Origin: Nematostella vectensis | Taxonomy: Eukaryota; Cnidaria; Anthozoa; Actiniaria; Edwardsiidae | DNA length: 64,000 nt | NCBI RefSeq assembly: GCF_932526225.1 | Contig: NC_064045.1 | Span: 12,952,442-13,016,441 of the forward strand | Reading direction: 5' to 3' | Shown: piece after piece, positions 35,692-45,347 of the stretch | Position numbering within the stretch: the stretch's first letter is position 1 | How the letters are laid out: each line of letters starts with the position of its first letter | Notes under the pieces: model-generated | What the model saw: the letters and a program-made list of their open reading frames with translations, nothing else | What the model was told of the DNA's origin: nothing | The model's database searches: none | Translations under genes and position numbers: made by a program

Positions 35692-35844
35692 TGTAATATA
35701 TTCGGATGGGCTCCCTGTGTTGTACACCATATTTGGAATGCCTCGTGGGCATGTCGGGGGTTGTTCAGAAATAAATGGAGTTCAGTTGTTGTGTTCAACG
35801 AGCTGTCTATTTCTTCGTGATGTTTTAGTCCCGAAAACATTACA
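35692..35844 (+). repeat. 3' LTR of the Ty3/gypsy element
   Basis: 153 bp matching the left LTR base for base in my reading. Followed by the TCCAG target duplication. Confidence 0.95.
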
Positions 35845-36782
35845 TCCAGGATATTCTGTTGGTAGGCCACAGGCAGGCGTTTGCATGGATAGATTTGTGG
35901 TATGGTAAGTAAACAGCTAATATGTTTTTATGTGGTGATACTTTGAAGTACTATTGAATTAATGGTTTCAACGTTTCTTGCTGCTTTTTTTCTACTGTTT
36001 CAATGATAAGAATCTGTTTTGCAATGTTTTGGTAAATTCTAAATTTTCCAAAGAGCATATAAACAGCCATCATTTTGTCATCCTAGCAAAGTACCAAATG
36101 AGAAAGCATCCATTTTCTCGGGCTTCTTTGCGGAGCTCTTGTGATATTTTGGAATAAATTTGGTTAATAAAGATATTTAAGGTTTTAGATTTTAATTTTT
36201 CTTCCAATGCTGGCTGAACTAGAAGTGATGCAAAAATTCACTATATAAGGGTCCCAAAAGTTTGACTACTCCTGTATCACAATAATTTAAAGGTTACCAT
36301 TTATTGTCACCCTTACTAATGTTGGGCACTTGTTCTTTTGTATTATTCTACTAGAAATGGATATCAATGATGTTCGAGAATATGAAAAAGAAATGCAGGA
36401 AAAGACAAATAACAAAGTGGCTGTTGGTGTTGAGGAAAAGTGACAGAAAACAGAAACACTTTACAGAAATGCTTTACAATAGTGTAAATTAACATTATTA
36501 ACATCACACTTTCTAAATTATAACCATTGATATATAATCGAACATATATTCACAACATAATTTTTATATTATTTTATTTACTCTCTAAACTTTTGAAACA
36601 TTAAGCCTCTTAGCAGTCTAATGCATAATGTAAATGAAAATACAATTTGACCCAAAGCTACCTGAAAGTGCAACAGGTTTATATACTTTGTCTACATACT
36701 TGAAAAAGCTGTGTAAAATATCCACCTTGCAGTTATTAAATAGGGGCATGCCATTCCCTGACATGTACATAAAAATTGCAAT

Positions 36783-36795
36783 AATAAAGTTTATT
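36783..36795. terminator. Palindromic bidirectional poly(A) signal AATAAAGTTTATT
   Basis: AATAAA reads on the plus strand (36783-36788, for the PITP side) and on the minus strand (36790-36795, for the Kelch gene, about 140 bases after its stop). The unit 1 counterpart (near 13079) keeps the plus-strand signal but has lost the minus-strand one by a T-to-A change (TTTATT became TTAATT). Confidence 0.5.
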
Positions 36796-36934
36796 TTGTT
36801 CAATCCCTGCCATCATTCTCTTGGATTTGTAGACATTTGAACAGCCACTGCCTATTTTTTTAACATGTGTGAGCTATTTGCAGCCAGGCACAAGAGTTGA
36901 GCCCTGGGCTCACCAAAAAAAAAAACTTGCACTA

Positions 36935-38665
36935 CTAAACAGTCCATGATTTGATTGTTTTCTTTGGAAGAGGTACCAAAAGGCTAATATAATACTCATT
37001 TATTAACCCTTCAACCACGTTTGAGTGATTTTGTATATTTTTTGGTGGTGGCTTTTTTTCTAATTCAAAAGTTTCGAGGTTGAAAGTGTGCATGTTACGT
37101 GGTGATAATAAGTATGCTATGTTATTTATACATATTGTAACGCCTCCTTTTGATGTAAAAGATGCATTTATCACACTTTTAGTTTTAAAGCTAATATCAT
37201 AAATTATGCAAACATGTTCAATAAACATAAACAATTTGTTTTCCCTAAATATGCAGTTATTTTTGTTTGGGATAGCTCGAATTGAAGGAAATAAAAGCTT
37301 CCAAGAGTTAGTTTCTGGGTCAAACTGTTGAAGAGAACCTATATGAACTATTCTTCCATCACTACCAACCCCTTCACCCCCAAGCACATAAATGTGTTGC
37401 TCATCACAGACAACCACTGCCTTATCTAAGGGTGTTAACATGGAAGCACATTCTGAGAACTGGCTTTCTCTATGGATATCACATGAATACACAAGTCCAG
37501 AAGGACTCTTTCTTTGCACTGACAGACCTCCAATCAAATACACTGCACCCTTAAAACAAACAATACTTTGACTGGTTGTTTGACAGAATGGAGTGATTTG
37601 AAGAGAAGAAACATTACTCCAAAGGCTAGTCCTTGTGTTAAATGCAGTAACTTGTAGCTGAGATGTATCTTCCCCATTGGTCTTGACAGGTTTTACCAGA
37701 TAAATAGACCCCGCATAATAAGTTGCTTCACAGCAACTAAGCACACCACCATTTAAAACAGATAACTCTTTCATTTCTAAATGATGAAAACAAAATGGCT
37801 CGGAATCCCCATTTTTAGGAAGAAAAAGGACAGCATCTTCTCTATCAAGACAGTCTCTTGGTCTTGGTTCATTCGTGATGCAGTCCAAAACATGTCCGAG
37901 ACATTTAGGTTGGGCAAACACAAGCTGTTCCGAGAAGACAACACTCTTAAGGAACTCCTCACTAAGAGAACGAATCAAAGGAAAAAGAGTGGGGAAAAGA
38001 GGCTCTCTATCTCCTCGATTATGCTTAACCCACTTAAGGAGCGCATGGAAAACCTCTTCCTCGCTATTGACAAGTAAGTCATCACTGGAAAAGATCTCTT
38101 GAATACTTTCTGTACTGATTTCCAAGAACTCATTAGACTTGATAACATCGAGGAAATCTGCACACACAAGATCCAGAGCGGTTGTCTTGAACAGTGGGGA
38201 CTTATAGTCCAACGCGATCCCGTAGCTACGTAAAGGATTAGCTGATATATGCTGACACATTGAAGCTAGGAAGCTATCGACTGGGGATTTCAGTGTCTCT
38301 AGTAACAAAAAGTCTGCTGCTTTCAAAATGGCTACGGCATTTTCCGTTGTCAGCTCGATTTGCCCCGTGTAAATGAAGGTTAGCACATCTTCGGTGACTT
38401 CAGGGTCGATCTCTCCCAAGTTTACGATGTTTTGAGAGTTCTCTTGCATGTTTGAGGCGAACAGTCCAGCGAAGAAGCCTCCGCTTGCTGCGAGGACGGC
38501 GCGATGCGCTGGGAATTCACGGCCATTCACAACAATAGTCACATCACACAAGAGCCCAGAGCGACGCAACTTGTCCAGTTGTTGTATGACAGCTTGAGTT
38601 TGGTCTATCTCAAATAGTTTTCTAGAGTTTTTAGGACGTTGATTTCTGCTCATGTTGTTATCCAT
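36935..38665 (-). CDS. Kelch-like protein, BTB-BACK-Kelch (intact copy, single exon)
   Basis: The 576-residue protein starts at ATG 38663-38665 (MDNNMSRNQ). The frame is open further upstream, but the homologous units have an in-frame TAG there, which favours this start. Domains: BTB at about 41-145 (DVTIVVNGREFPAHRAVLAA, then the FIYTGQIELT region); BACK at about 150-260; Kelch-type blades from about 300 to 560, degenerate, with recognisable GAVYLIGGL and HIYVLGGEG motifs. KLHL proteins usually act as dimeric substrate adaptors for CUL3 ubiquitin ligases; the substrate here is unknown. The length is normal for the family and the gene is intronless. It converges on the PITP exon copies and follows LYRM1 on the same strand. 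It is the only complete copy of three in the window. Confidence 0.9.
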   Translation of the reverse strand: MDNNMSRNQRPKNSRKLFEIDQTQAVIQQLDKLRRSGLLCDVTIVVNGREFPAHRAVLAASGGFFAGLFASNMQENSQNIVNLGEIDPEVTEDVLTFIYTGQIELTTENAVAILKAADFLLLETLKSPVDSFLASMCQHISANPLRSYGIALDYKSPLFKTTALDLVCADFLDVIKSNEFLEISTESIQEIFSSDDLLVNSEEEVFHALLKWVKHNRGDREPLFPTLFPLIRSLSEEFLKSVVFSEQLVFAQPKCLGHVLDCITNEPRPRDCLDREDAVLFLPKNGDSEPFCFHHLEMKELSVLNGGVLSCCEATYYAGSIYLVKPVKTNGEDTSQLQVTAFNTRTSLWSNVSSLQITPFCQTTSQSIVCFKGAVYLIGGLSVQRKSPSGLVYSCDIHRESQFSECASMLTPLDKAVVVCDEQHIYVLGGEGVGSDGRIVHIGSLQQFDPETNSWKLLFPSIRAIPNKNNCIFRENKLFMFIEHVCIIYDISFKTKSVINASFTSKGGVTICINNIAYLLSPRNMHTFNLETFELEKKPPPKNIQNHSNVVEGLINEYYISLLVPLPKKTIKSWTV

Positions 38666-39649
38666 ACCGAATCTGTGCTGCTGATAGCTGAAAGGGATGG
38701 GCTGTGATGGGCTGAAACGACCGTCTAGGACTGGGACAAAGTACACAGGATACCCGACCCCTCTTTTTGTTGCAAACAAAATAAATAGTTCACGTTTTAA
38801 AAAGTACCCATTTACGCTTTCTTCACATCATTTTATTATTCCAGACTCGCTAAAAGAGACAATTGCTAGTACTGTGTACTGCTCATATACTCATGCGACA
38901 CTCGCAATGGCAACACTCTGCAGTGCCAAGGCATCAAAGAATGTTAATTTTTTTTAATTATTGAATAAATCAAAACATTTTAATCTTGATTTAATGTTTT
39001 ATAGCACTTAGTAACAATGTTAATGATGTTTCATAGCACAAAGAGGTGGTTGGCCAGCACCTCCTTTGAATCTTGGATATTGGACTTATAATGATGCTGT
39101 TTCCACTAGGCTCTAGAATAACACATTAGCCTGCAAGGCCCAACTGGTAATAATGCAAGTACTTTCTTTCTTGTCCACATATTGGACATTTCCCACCCAA
39201 CTACCCCTCACCACCACCCCCTTTCCTAGGCGGATAGGTGGACCCTCCTCTAAATAAAAGAGATAGCTTTTTAATGCGCCCCATCTGTTTTGAGCCCCCA
39301 CTCTCTATCAGCCCCCCAAACTCTCGCCTCTAAAGCCAACAATTTCAAATTAGCCCCCTCTCTCTATGAACGCTTTTCAAGAGTACCAGTGATTCCCCTT
39401 GAATTGACATTGGATTTTTTTAATGACATCTGTTGTACAATGTCAAGTGTACATTATATACCGTGTTCAAGGACTAATTTCAGGCAGAACACTAACCCCT
39501 ACCTGGCCCTTCCCCAGCCAGTTGTTCCTTTCTTGTCCATACTTCACAGTTCCTTTCCCCTAGAAAATGTATTCCCTGTATTTCCAATGTTCAAAGATCT
39601 TTTTCTTTATTCCAGTTCTTCTCCAACATTTGAAATATCAACCCGTCAT
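38666..39649. other. Intergenic spacer between LYRM1 and the intact Kelch gene
   Basis: About 1 kb that should hold the Kelch promoter and 5' UTR, and the LYRM1 3' UTR. A minus-strand AATAAA at 39606-39611 lies about 39 bases after the LYRM1 stop. No TATA box was identified. Confidence 0.5.
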
Positions 39650-42600
39650 TCATTTTTCAATTTCTTCATAAGAGTGCAGGTATGTAGGCTTGGCTTGCTG
39701 GCGGATGCGATCCTGCACTTTCCGCTGATGTGTTCCTGATTTAGCGATAGCAGCAGGTGGTACATTGATCTGGAACAAAAACACATTTTTTTAAGTCAAA
39801 TCCTGATCAGATACCCTCAGGACTACAATTTCATAAGCGGCGACCAGCCATGAGATATATCTGTTGAGGAGGTAAAAAAAATTCCCTGCCCAATATTTTT
39901 TCAAGGCATGGTTTCAAGGTCACCTCAATTTCTATATTCTCTGTATTAGTTGTGAATTTTTAGCCACAATTTGCTTAGGGGATTTAGAGGAAGAAGAAGC
40001 CAGATTTATTGTCTCTTGTTGACTTAAAAATTTCTAAGATGGACCGGTCATCTCTAACTTCTATTGCTGCAGTGAACAGTCTAGAAATAAAATATATCTT
40101 ACCATTCTTGGATAGGCAGTGCCATAGTGCAGTGCTGCAAAGGACAACATGACAAATCTTCAGGTTCCAAATAATATGACACAACATCATACAAACCATT
40201 GATTTGTTTTACAATTCATCAAATCTCACCCATCTCTATCCGACTCTCTGCCTCCTTGATGCACTGATCGATTTCACTCACATCACTGATCTATGAAAAG
40301 AGTTTTAATTATAAATCATAATATCAAAACTCTTAGCCTGCGGTTTCACCATCAGTAAGAGGCATCTGCTTTTACAGGCTACAAAACTCTGTTTTTTCAC
40401 ACATCTTATTTCAATGTTATTGTAGCAATACCATAATTTATTACACAATAGCGACATTTTACTGATGACAATAGCAAATATAGATTTATATGTGCTGTGA
40501 ATGAAAAAGGGGGCACCAGGCAATACTCTGTAAGCTACATGCAGTTGAGTCTAGATGACAGGTCAATGAGGACAAGAACATGTAAGCTACATGCAGTTGA
40601 GTCTAGATGACAGGTCAATGAGGACAAGAACATGTAAGCTACATGCAGTTGAGTCTAGATGACAGGTCAATGAGGACAAGAACATGTAAGCTACATGCAG
40701 TTGAGTCTAGATGAAAGGTCAATGAGGACAAGAACATGTAAGCTACATGCAGTTGAGTCTAGATGAAAGGTCAATGAGGACAAGAACATGTAAGCTATAT
40801 GCAGTTGAGTCTAGATGACAGGTCAATGAGGACAAGAACATGTAAGCTACATGCAGTTGAGTCTAGATGACAGGTCAATGAGGACAAGAACATGTAAGCT
40901 ACATGCAGTTGAGTCTAGATGACAGGTCAATGAGGACAAGAACATGTAAGCTACATGCAGTTGAGTCTAGATGACAGGTCAATGAGGACAAGAACATGTA
41001 AGCTACATGCAGTTGAGTCTAGATGACAGGTCAATGAGGACAAGAACATGTAAACTACATGCAGTTGAGTCTAGATGACAGGTCAATGAGGACAAGAACA
41101 TGTAAACTACATGCAGTTGAGTCTAGATGACAGGTCAATGAGGACAAGAACATGTAAGCTACATGCAGTTGAGTCTAGATGACAGGTCAATGAGGACAAG
41201 AACATGTAAGCTACATGCAGTTGAGTCTAGATGACAGGTCAATGAGGACAAGAACATGTAAACTACATGCAGTTGAGTCTAGATGACAGGTCAATGAGGA
41301 CAAGAACATGTAAGCTACATGCAGTTGAGTCTAGATGACAGGTCAATGAGGACAAGAACATGTAAACTACATGCAGTTGAGTCTAGATGACAGGTCAATG
41401 AGGACAAGAACATGTAAGCTACATGCAGTTGAGTCTAGATGACAGGTCAATGAGGACAAGAACGTGTAAGCTACATGCAGTTGAGTCTAGATGACAGGTC
41501 AATGAGGACAAGAACATGTAAACTACATGCAGTTGAGTCTAGATGACAGGTCAATGAGGACAAGAACATGTAAGCTACATGCAGTTGAGTCTAGATGACA
41601 GGTCAATGAGGACAAGAACATGTAAGCTACATGCAGTTGAGTCTAGATGACAGGTCAATGAGGACAAGAACATGTAAGCTACATGCAGTTGAGTCTAGAT
41701 GACAGGTCAATGAGGACAAGAACATGTAAGCTACATGCAGTTGAGTCTAGATGACAGGTCAATGAGGACAAGAACATGTAAACTACATGCAGTTGAGTCT
41801 AGATGACAGGTCAATGAGGACAAGAACATGTAAGCTACATGCAGTTGAGTCTAGATGACAGGTCAATGAGGACAAGAACATGTAAGCTACATGCAGTTGA
41901 GTCTAGATGACAGGTCAATGAGGACAAGAACATGTAAACTACATGCAGTTGAGTCTAGATGACAGGTCAATGAGGACAAGAACATGTAAGCTACATGCAG
42001 TTGAGTCTAGATGACAGGTCAATGAGGACAAGAACATGTAAGCTACATGCAGTTGAGTCTAGATGACAGGTCAATGAGGACAAGAACATGTAAGCTACAT
42101 GCAGTTGAGTCTAGATGACAGGTCAATGAGGACAAGAACATGTAAGCTACATGCAGTTGAGTCTAGATGACAGGTCAATGAGGACAAGAACATGTAAGCT
42201 ACATGCAGTTGAGTCTAGATGACAGGTCAATGAGGACAAGAACGTGTAAGCTACATGCAGTTGAGTCTAGATGACAGGTCAATGAGGACAAGAACATGTA
42301 AGCTACATGCAGTTGAGTCTAGATGACAGGTCAATGAGGACAAGAACATGTAAGCTACATGCAGTTGAGTCTAGATGACAGGTCAATGAGGACAAGAACA
42401 TGTAAACTACATGCAGTTGAGTCTAGATGACAGGTCAATGAGGACAAGAACATGTAAGCTACATGCAGTTGAGTCTAGATGACAGGTCAATGAGGACAAG
42501 AACATGTAAGCTACATGCAGTTGAGTCTAGATGACAGGTCAATGAGGACAAGAACATGTAAGCTACATGCAGTTGAGTCTAGATGACAGGTCAATGAGGA

Positions 42601-43599
42601 CAAGAACGTGTAAGCTACATGCAGTTGAGTCTAGATGACAGGTCAATGAGGACAAGAACATGTAAGCTACATGCAGTTGAGTCTAGATGACAGGTCAATG
42701 AGGACAAGAACATGTAAGCTACATGCAGTTGAGTCTAGATGACAGGTCAATGAGGACAAGAACGTGTAAGCTACATGCAGTTGAGTCTAGATGACAGGTC
42801 AATGAGGACAAGAACATGTAAGCTACATGCAGTTGAGTCTAGATGACAGGTCAATGAGGACAAGAACATGTAAGCTACATGCAGTTGAGTCTAGATGACA
42901 GGTCAATGAGGACAAGAACGTGTAAGCTACATGCAGTTGAGTCTAGATGACAGGTCAATGAGGACAAGAACGTTGATTCCATGGTTTGCGTCAGGAAAAA
43001 CATGGGACATGAATCCTTTCCAGCAGGTTATGCCTGCCAAACGTTAGATGGGGTACTTTTGATTTAGGGGAGAGGGGTTAAATTTTCTAGCCAAGCCAAT
43101 GACGTCCTGTTAGACCCTGTCCCCACGTATTAGTTTTTGTTTGAAAACGCAACCTTTTTGTTCCATTTTTAATAAGATCCAGGTCCACACAAACATTTAC
43201 TTTTTGATACGACCTGTCCCCACGAAAACGCAGAAGCAATACGAAAACGATAACAAGTTCTACAGCGCATGCATAATCGTGCGCCAAGTGGACTGGACCT
43301 CAGTCATCACACCATCACTTTTGAAAGGTTCCGATTAAAAAAATGTTATGGTCAGGAATCAACAAATAAACTGATATAATATTAAGCCCTTAATTATTTT
43401 GAGGTGCGTGGGTTACCTGTGTTATTAATCACAATTCACATACATTCTTATTTTTCTTGAAAAGGTTCCTCGCTTCGTCCTTTATGTACTTCCTTTCTTG
43501 TACAACTTGGGCAGAAGAACTTGATAATGGTTGCCATGTCTTTGAAAGCGTGAGGATTCGCTTGTAAAGATTTAAAACGTCTCTCCCTTTCGACATCAT
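39650..43599 (-). CDS. LYRM1: LYRM1-like LYR-motif protein (intact copy)
   Basis: Four exons in phase: 43444-43599, 40230-40290, 40103-40134, 39650-39769 (TGA). The product is 122 residues, the same length as human LYRM1. Matching segments: RDVLNLYKRILTLSKTW (with LYK in place of LYR), ERKYIKDEARNLFKKNKN, CIKEAESRIEMALHYGTAYPR, and AKPTYLHSYEEIEK near the end. LYR proteins are small helical mitochondrial factors that bind acyl-ACP and assist respiratory-complex or iron-sulfur assembly; for LYRM1 the exact role is less clear. Exon 3 is only 32 nt. Intron 1 is about 3.15 kb, of which 2.4 kb is minisatellite. This copy lacks the stop-making insertion in exon 1 seen in the other two units. Confidence 0.9.
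40529..42971. repeat. 52-bp minisatellite, 47 copies (unit 3)
   Basis: Same 52-bp unit as in the other LYRM1 introns. Variant copies (GTAAACTAC instead of GTAAGCTAC; AACGTG instead of AACATG) recur at multiples of 52. Towards the right end the AACGTG variant repeats every third unit (156 bp), a higher-order pattern. Confidence 0.97.
42972..43443. other. LYRM1 intron 1, 5' part, with empty TTAA site
   Basis: Matches the flanks of the 1-kb TTAA element in units 1 and 2, but has one TTAA at 43382-43385 and no element. Confidence 0.8.
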
Positions 43600-44212
43600 T
43601 CGACTGAATCCTCCATTTTGCAAAGCTTAGAGATATTCTACCCAGTCCCTCGACCGAACTGTAAGAAAGAGTCTGTAGGTAACCGGTTGCGAGCGGCAAG
43701 GGCGGTAGGAACAGCGGTATTCAGCTAAATTCTGATAATAAACCACGAAATTCCCTCTTATTTGCCCGAAATGTGCTTGTTTGCGACGCGCTCTCCGTGT
43801 TTGATTATAAAATCCGGTCACGTTACGTTGCGTAAACGTGCCCTTTGGGCTATTAGTGGCGTGGCTGCTACCCCATTTTTCATGTTTCTGTATCCTGTCC
43901 CCCCCCCCCCCCCCGGCCAATATTGTGAGTCCTGCTATATATGGTATACGAGCTTGCTAAGGCGGAGTTTTTCAGTCTTTATGGAGCATTTCTTTATTTT
44001 TAAATAAATACATAAATAATTAAACTAGGCCTAGCAAGCGCCCAAGCAAAAAAAAAGGGGAAGTGTAGACACTGGACGTTCCAGAGTTTCCTGCGCGCCC
44101 CAACTCCAACCTCTCCTTAGAACAGGAAAACGACAAGCACCGATTGATAAGAGACCATGATCATGGAATTCATTTACAAGAAAACAAATAAATTTTAACC
44201 CCCTTTACATCT

Positions 44213-44458
44213 TCACAGTAGTCCCTTTGGGTTTGCTTTGGTGACGTCACATAATGTTGCACTGCTTGCCCTCCTTATAAGGGTTGGTGGAGCTATTGTT
44301 GAGCCATTGTTGAGCAAATAGTCTTGCTTGGCGTGTCGCTTACAGTAGTATAGCAGGTCAGCGGTAGTCTCGGAGATCTTGGTGCGTGAGATGTTTTTCT
44401 CCTGGTGTAGTCGCCGGATTTCTTTATGCAGAATTATTATTTTATCGTAAGAAGACAT
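44213..44458 (-). CDS. G-protein gamma (GGL-domain)-like protein, no CaaX box
   Basis: 81 codons from ATG 44456-44458 in a good context (CACCATGT) to TGA. Residues about 5-50 resemble G-gamma subunits: LHKEIRRLHQEKNISRTKIS, then TTADLLYYCKRHAKQDYLL, matching the family pattern of an N-terminal coiled coil, KxSxxxxDL, YCxxHAKxDxLL. G-gamma normally pairs with G-beta and is prenylated at a C-terminal CaaX. Here the frame continues for about 30 residues of unrelated sequence and ends KANPKGLL without a CaaX. I found no clear splice donor leading to a CaaX exon. It lies just outside the duplicated array. Either a divergent G-gamma, a gene with an unseen 3' exon, or a decaying copy. Confidence 0.55.
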   Translation of the reverse strand: MSSYDKIIILHKEIRRLHQEKNISRTKISETTADLLYYCKRHAKQDYLLNNGSTIAPPTLIRRASSATLCDVTKANPKGLL

Positions 44459-44749
44459 GGTGTGAACTGATCAACGAATATTCTGGAGAGCGGGGACATG
44501 CAGTAGAACACTCTGAAGGGGAAAGAGAATAATTTTAGTTAGCGAGGGTTCGAGTTACAGTAGTTTTCTTTTGCGAACTTTCGCCGGCGATTTACAACTG
44601 CTAAAATCGACTTCTTGCTTCCATTATTCAAAATCCTTGAAGAGTTTTCATTGGGCCAGCACTGAAATGGTTTCCAGTCAGGCCACCATTTCATTAAAAC
44701 CTTCTTTATCACTGCCAATAAGCAGCACAGACTCGCATACAATACAGGA
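44459..44749. other. Upstream region of the G-gamma-like ORF; dispersed repeat
   Basis: 44571-44700 resembles the reverse complement of about 52240-52400, including a well-kept block around CCAGCACTGAAATGGTTTCC. It is a dispersed repeat with no coding evidence. Confidence 0.5.
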
Positions 44750-44845
44750 AGTCTGCTTAGCAGCCGCTCTTAGTGTCACGCACGCCTTCAAAACAAGCTA
44801 GTGGAGAAGGCGTGCGTGACACTAAAAGCGGCTGCTAAGCAGACT
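44750..44845. repeat. Near-perfect hairpin, 40-bp arms
   Basis: Arms 44750-44789 and 44806-44845 are reverse complements with one mismatch, around a 16-base loop. Possibly a fold-back element remnant or a structured RNA. Confidence 0.9.
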
Positions 44846-45347
44846 AGGTTACAGGGGGTACTTGGTGAATATCTCTCTTCCTTGTGAGTAAAAACAGAAA
44901 TGCCTTTGTGTTTTGTATACATTAAATAAAATACAGTATCAAACTAATTTCCGTACCCTCCCACCCTCCACTCCCTTTATAAAATTCTGTTGCACCGCCA
45001 TTGAGCAGATGTTTTCTTGAGAAAGTCTCATACAAAAGGCGCGTACACAGGGGGGTGCGCAGGGTGCGCGCACCCCCCCCCCCCTCCCTTGGCGGACAAA
45101 AAGTGGGTCATTTCTTATCAAGGAATCTTTTTTCCATACAATACAAATGACTGCACCCCCCCCCCCCCCCTCGGCTAATCCTGGGAACGCGCATGTACAT
45201 ATACATAATCTTGGCAGAACGCTAAAAAGATCGGTATTTTTGAAAGTTAACAGCTTTTAGTTTTGGTAAGCCTGAATATCAGGCGATTTTATTCTTCATC
45301 CGACATATAATTTGTAGGGATCGAAAAAAAGGCCTACACTGGGCTAG
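44846..45347. other. Intergenic, low-complexity C tracts
   Basis: Contains two long C runs (near 45064-45090 and 45155-45170) and no supported gene. Confidence 0.5.

Larger units (their letters stand above)
31462..35844 (+). mobile_element. Full-length Ty3/gypsy LTR retrotransposon
   Basis: It has 153-bp LTRs beginning TGTAATA and ending TTACA, a 5-bp target duplication TCCAG (31457-31461 and 35845-35849), a primer-binding-site-like TGGCGACGAGAACC just after the left LTR, and a purine-rich tract (GAACGGGGAGA) just before the right LTR. One uninterrupted gag-pol frame fills the interior. By eye the two LTRs are identical, so insertion was recent and the copy may still be competent. The order RT, RNase H, integrase places it in Ty3/gypsy. 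Confidence 0.95.
31220..36443 (+). pseudogene. PITP exons 8-10, duplicated copy interrupted by Ty3/gypsy
   Basis: Exon 8 copy 31220-31315 has CGA changed to TGA (stop) and its donor GT changed to GC. The exon 9 copy is split: 31453-31461 on the left of the retrotransposon and 35850-35904 on the right. The exon 10 copy is 36355-36443 with an intact TGA. Without the element the exon would read GTTGTCCAGGATATT, as in unit 1. Confidence 0.88.
31047..44024. repeat. Segmental duplication unit 3 (with Ty3/gypsy insertion)
   Basis: Last full unit of the array. It carries broken PITP exons but the intact Kelch gene and the intact LYRM1 gene. It has the longest 52-bp array, lacks the TTAA-flanked element, and has gained a 4.4-kb LTR retrotransposon. 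The array ends at AATTAAA (44024), where unique sequence begins. Confidence 0.88.

Noticed and set aside
25509-38102. Plus-strand open frames opposite the Kelch genes
   Set aside because: Antisense shadows of the BTB-BACK coding sequence repeated in units 2 and 3; no splice or start support.
21035-42971. Regular 52-bp repeats as a possible CRISPR array
   Set aside because: No unique spacers, directly abutting units, eukaryotic intron; it is a minisatellite.
30750-43920. Minus-strand frames starting MAGGGGG near 30938 and 43920
   Set aside because: They begin in a poly-C/G tract upstream of LYRM1 exon 1 and differ between units by indels; no family match.
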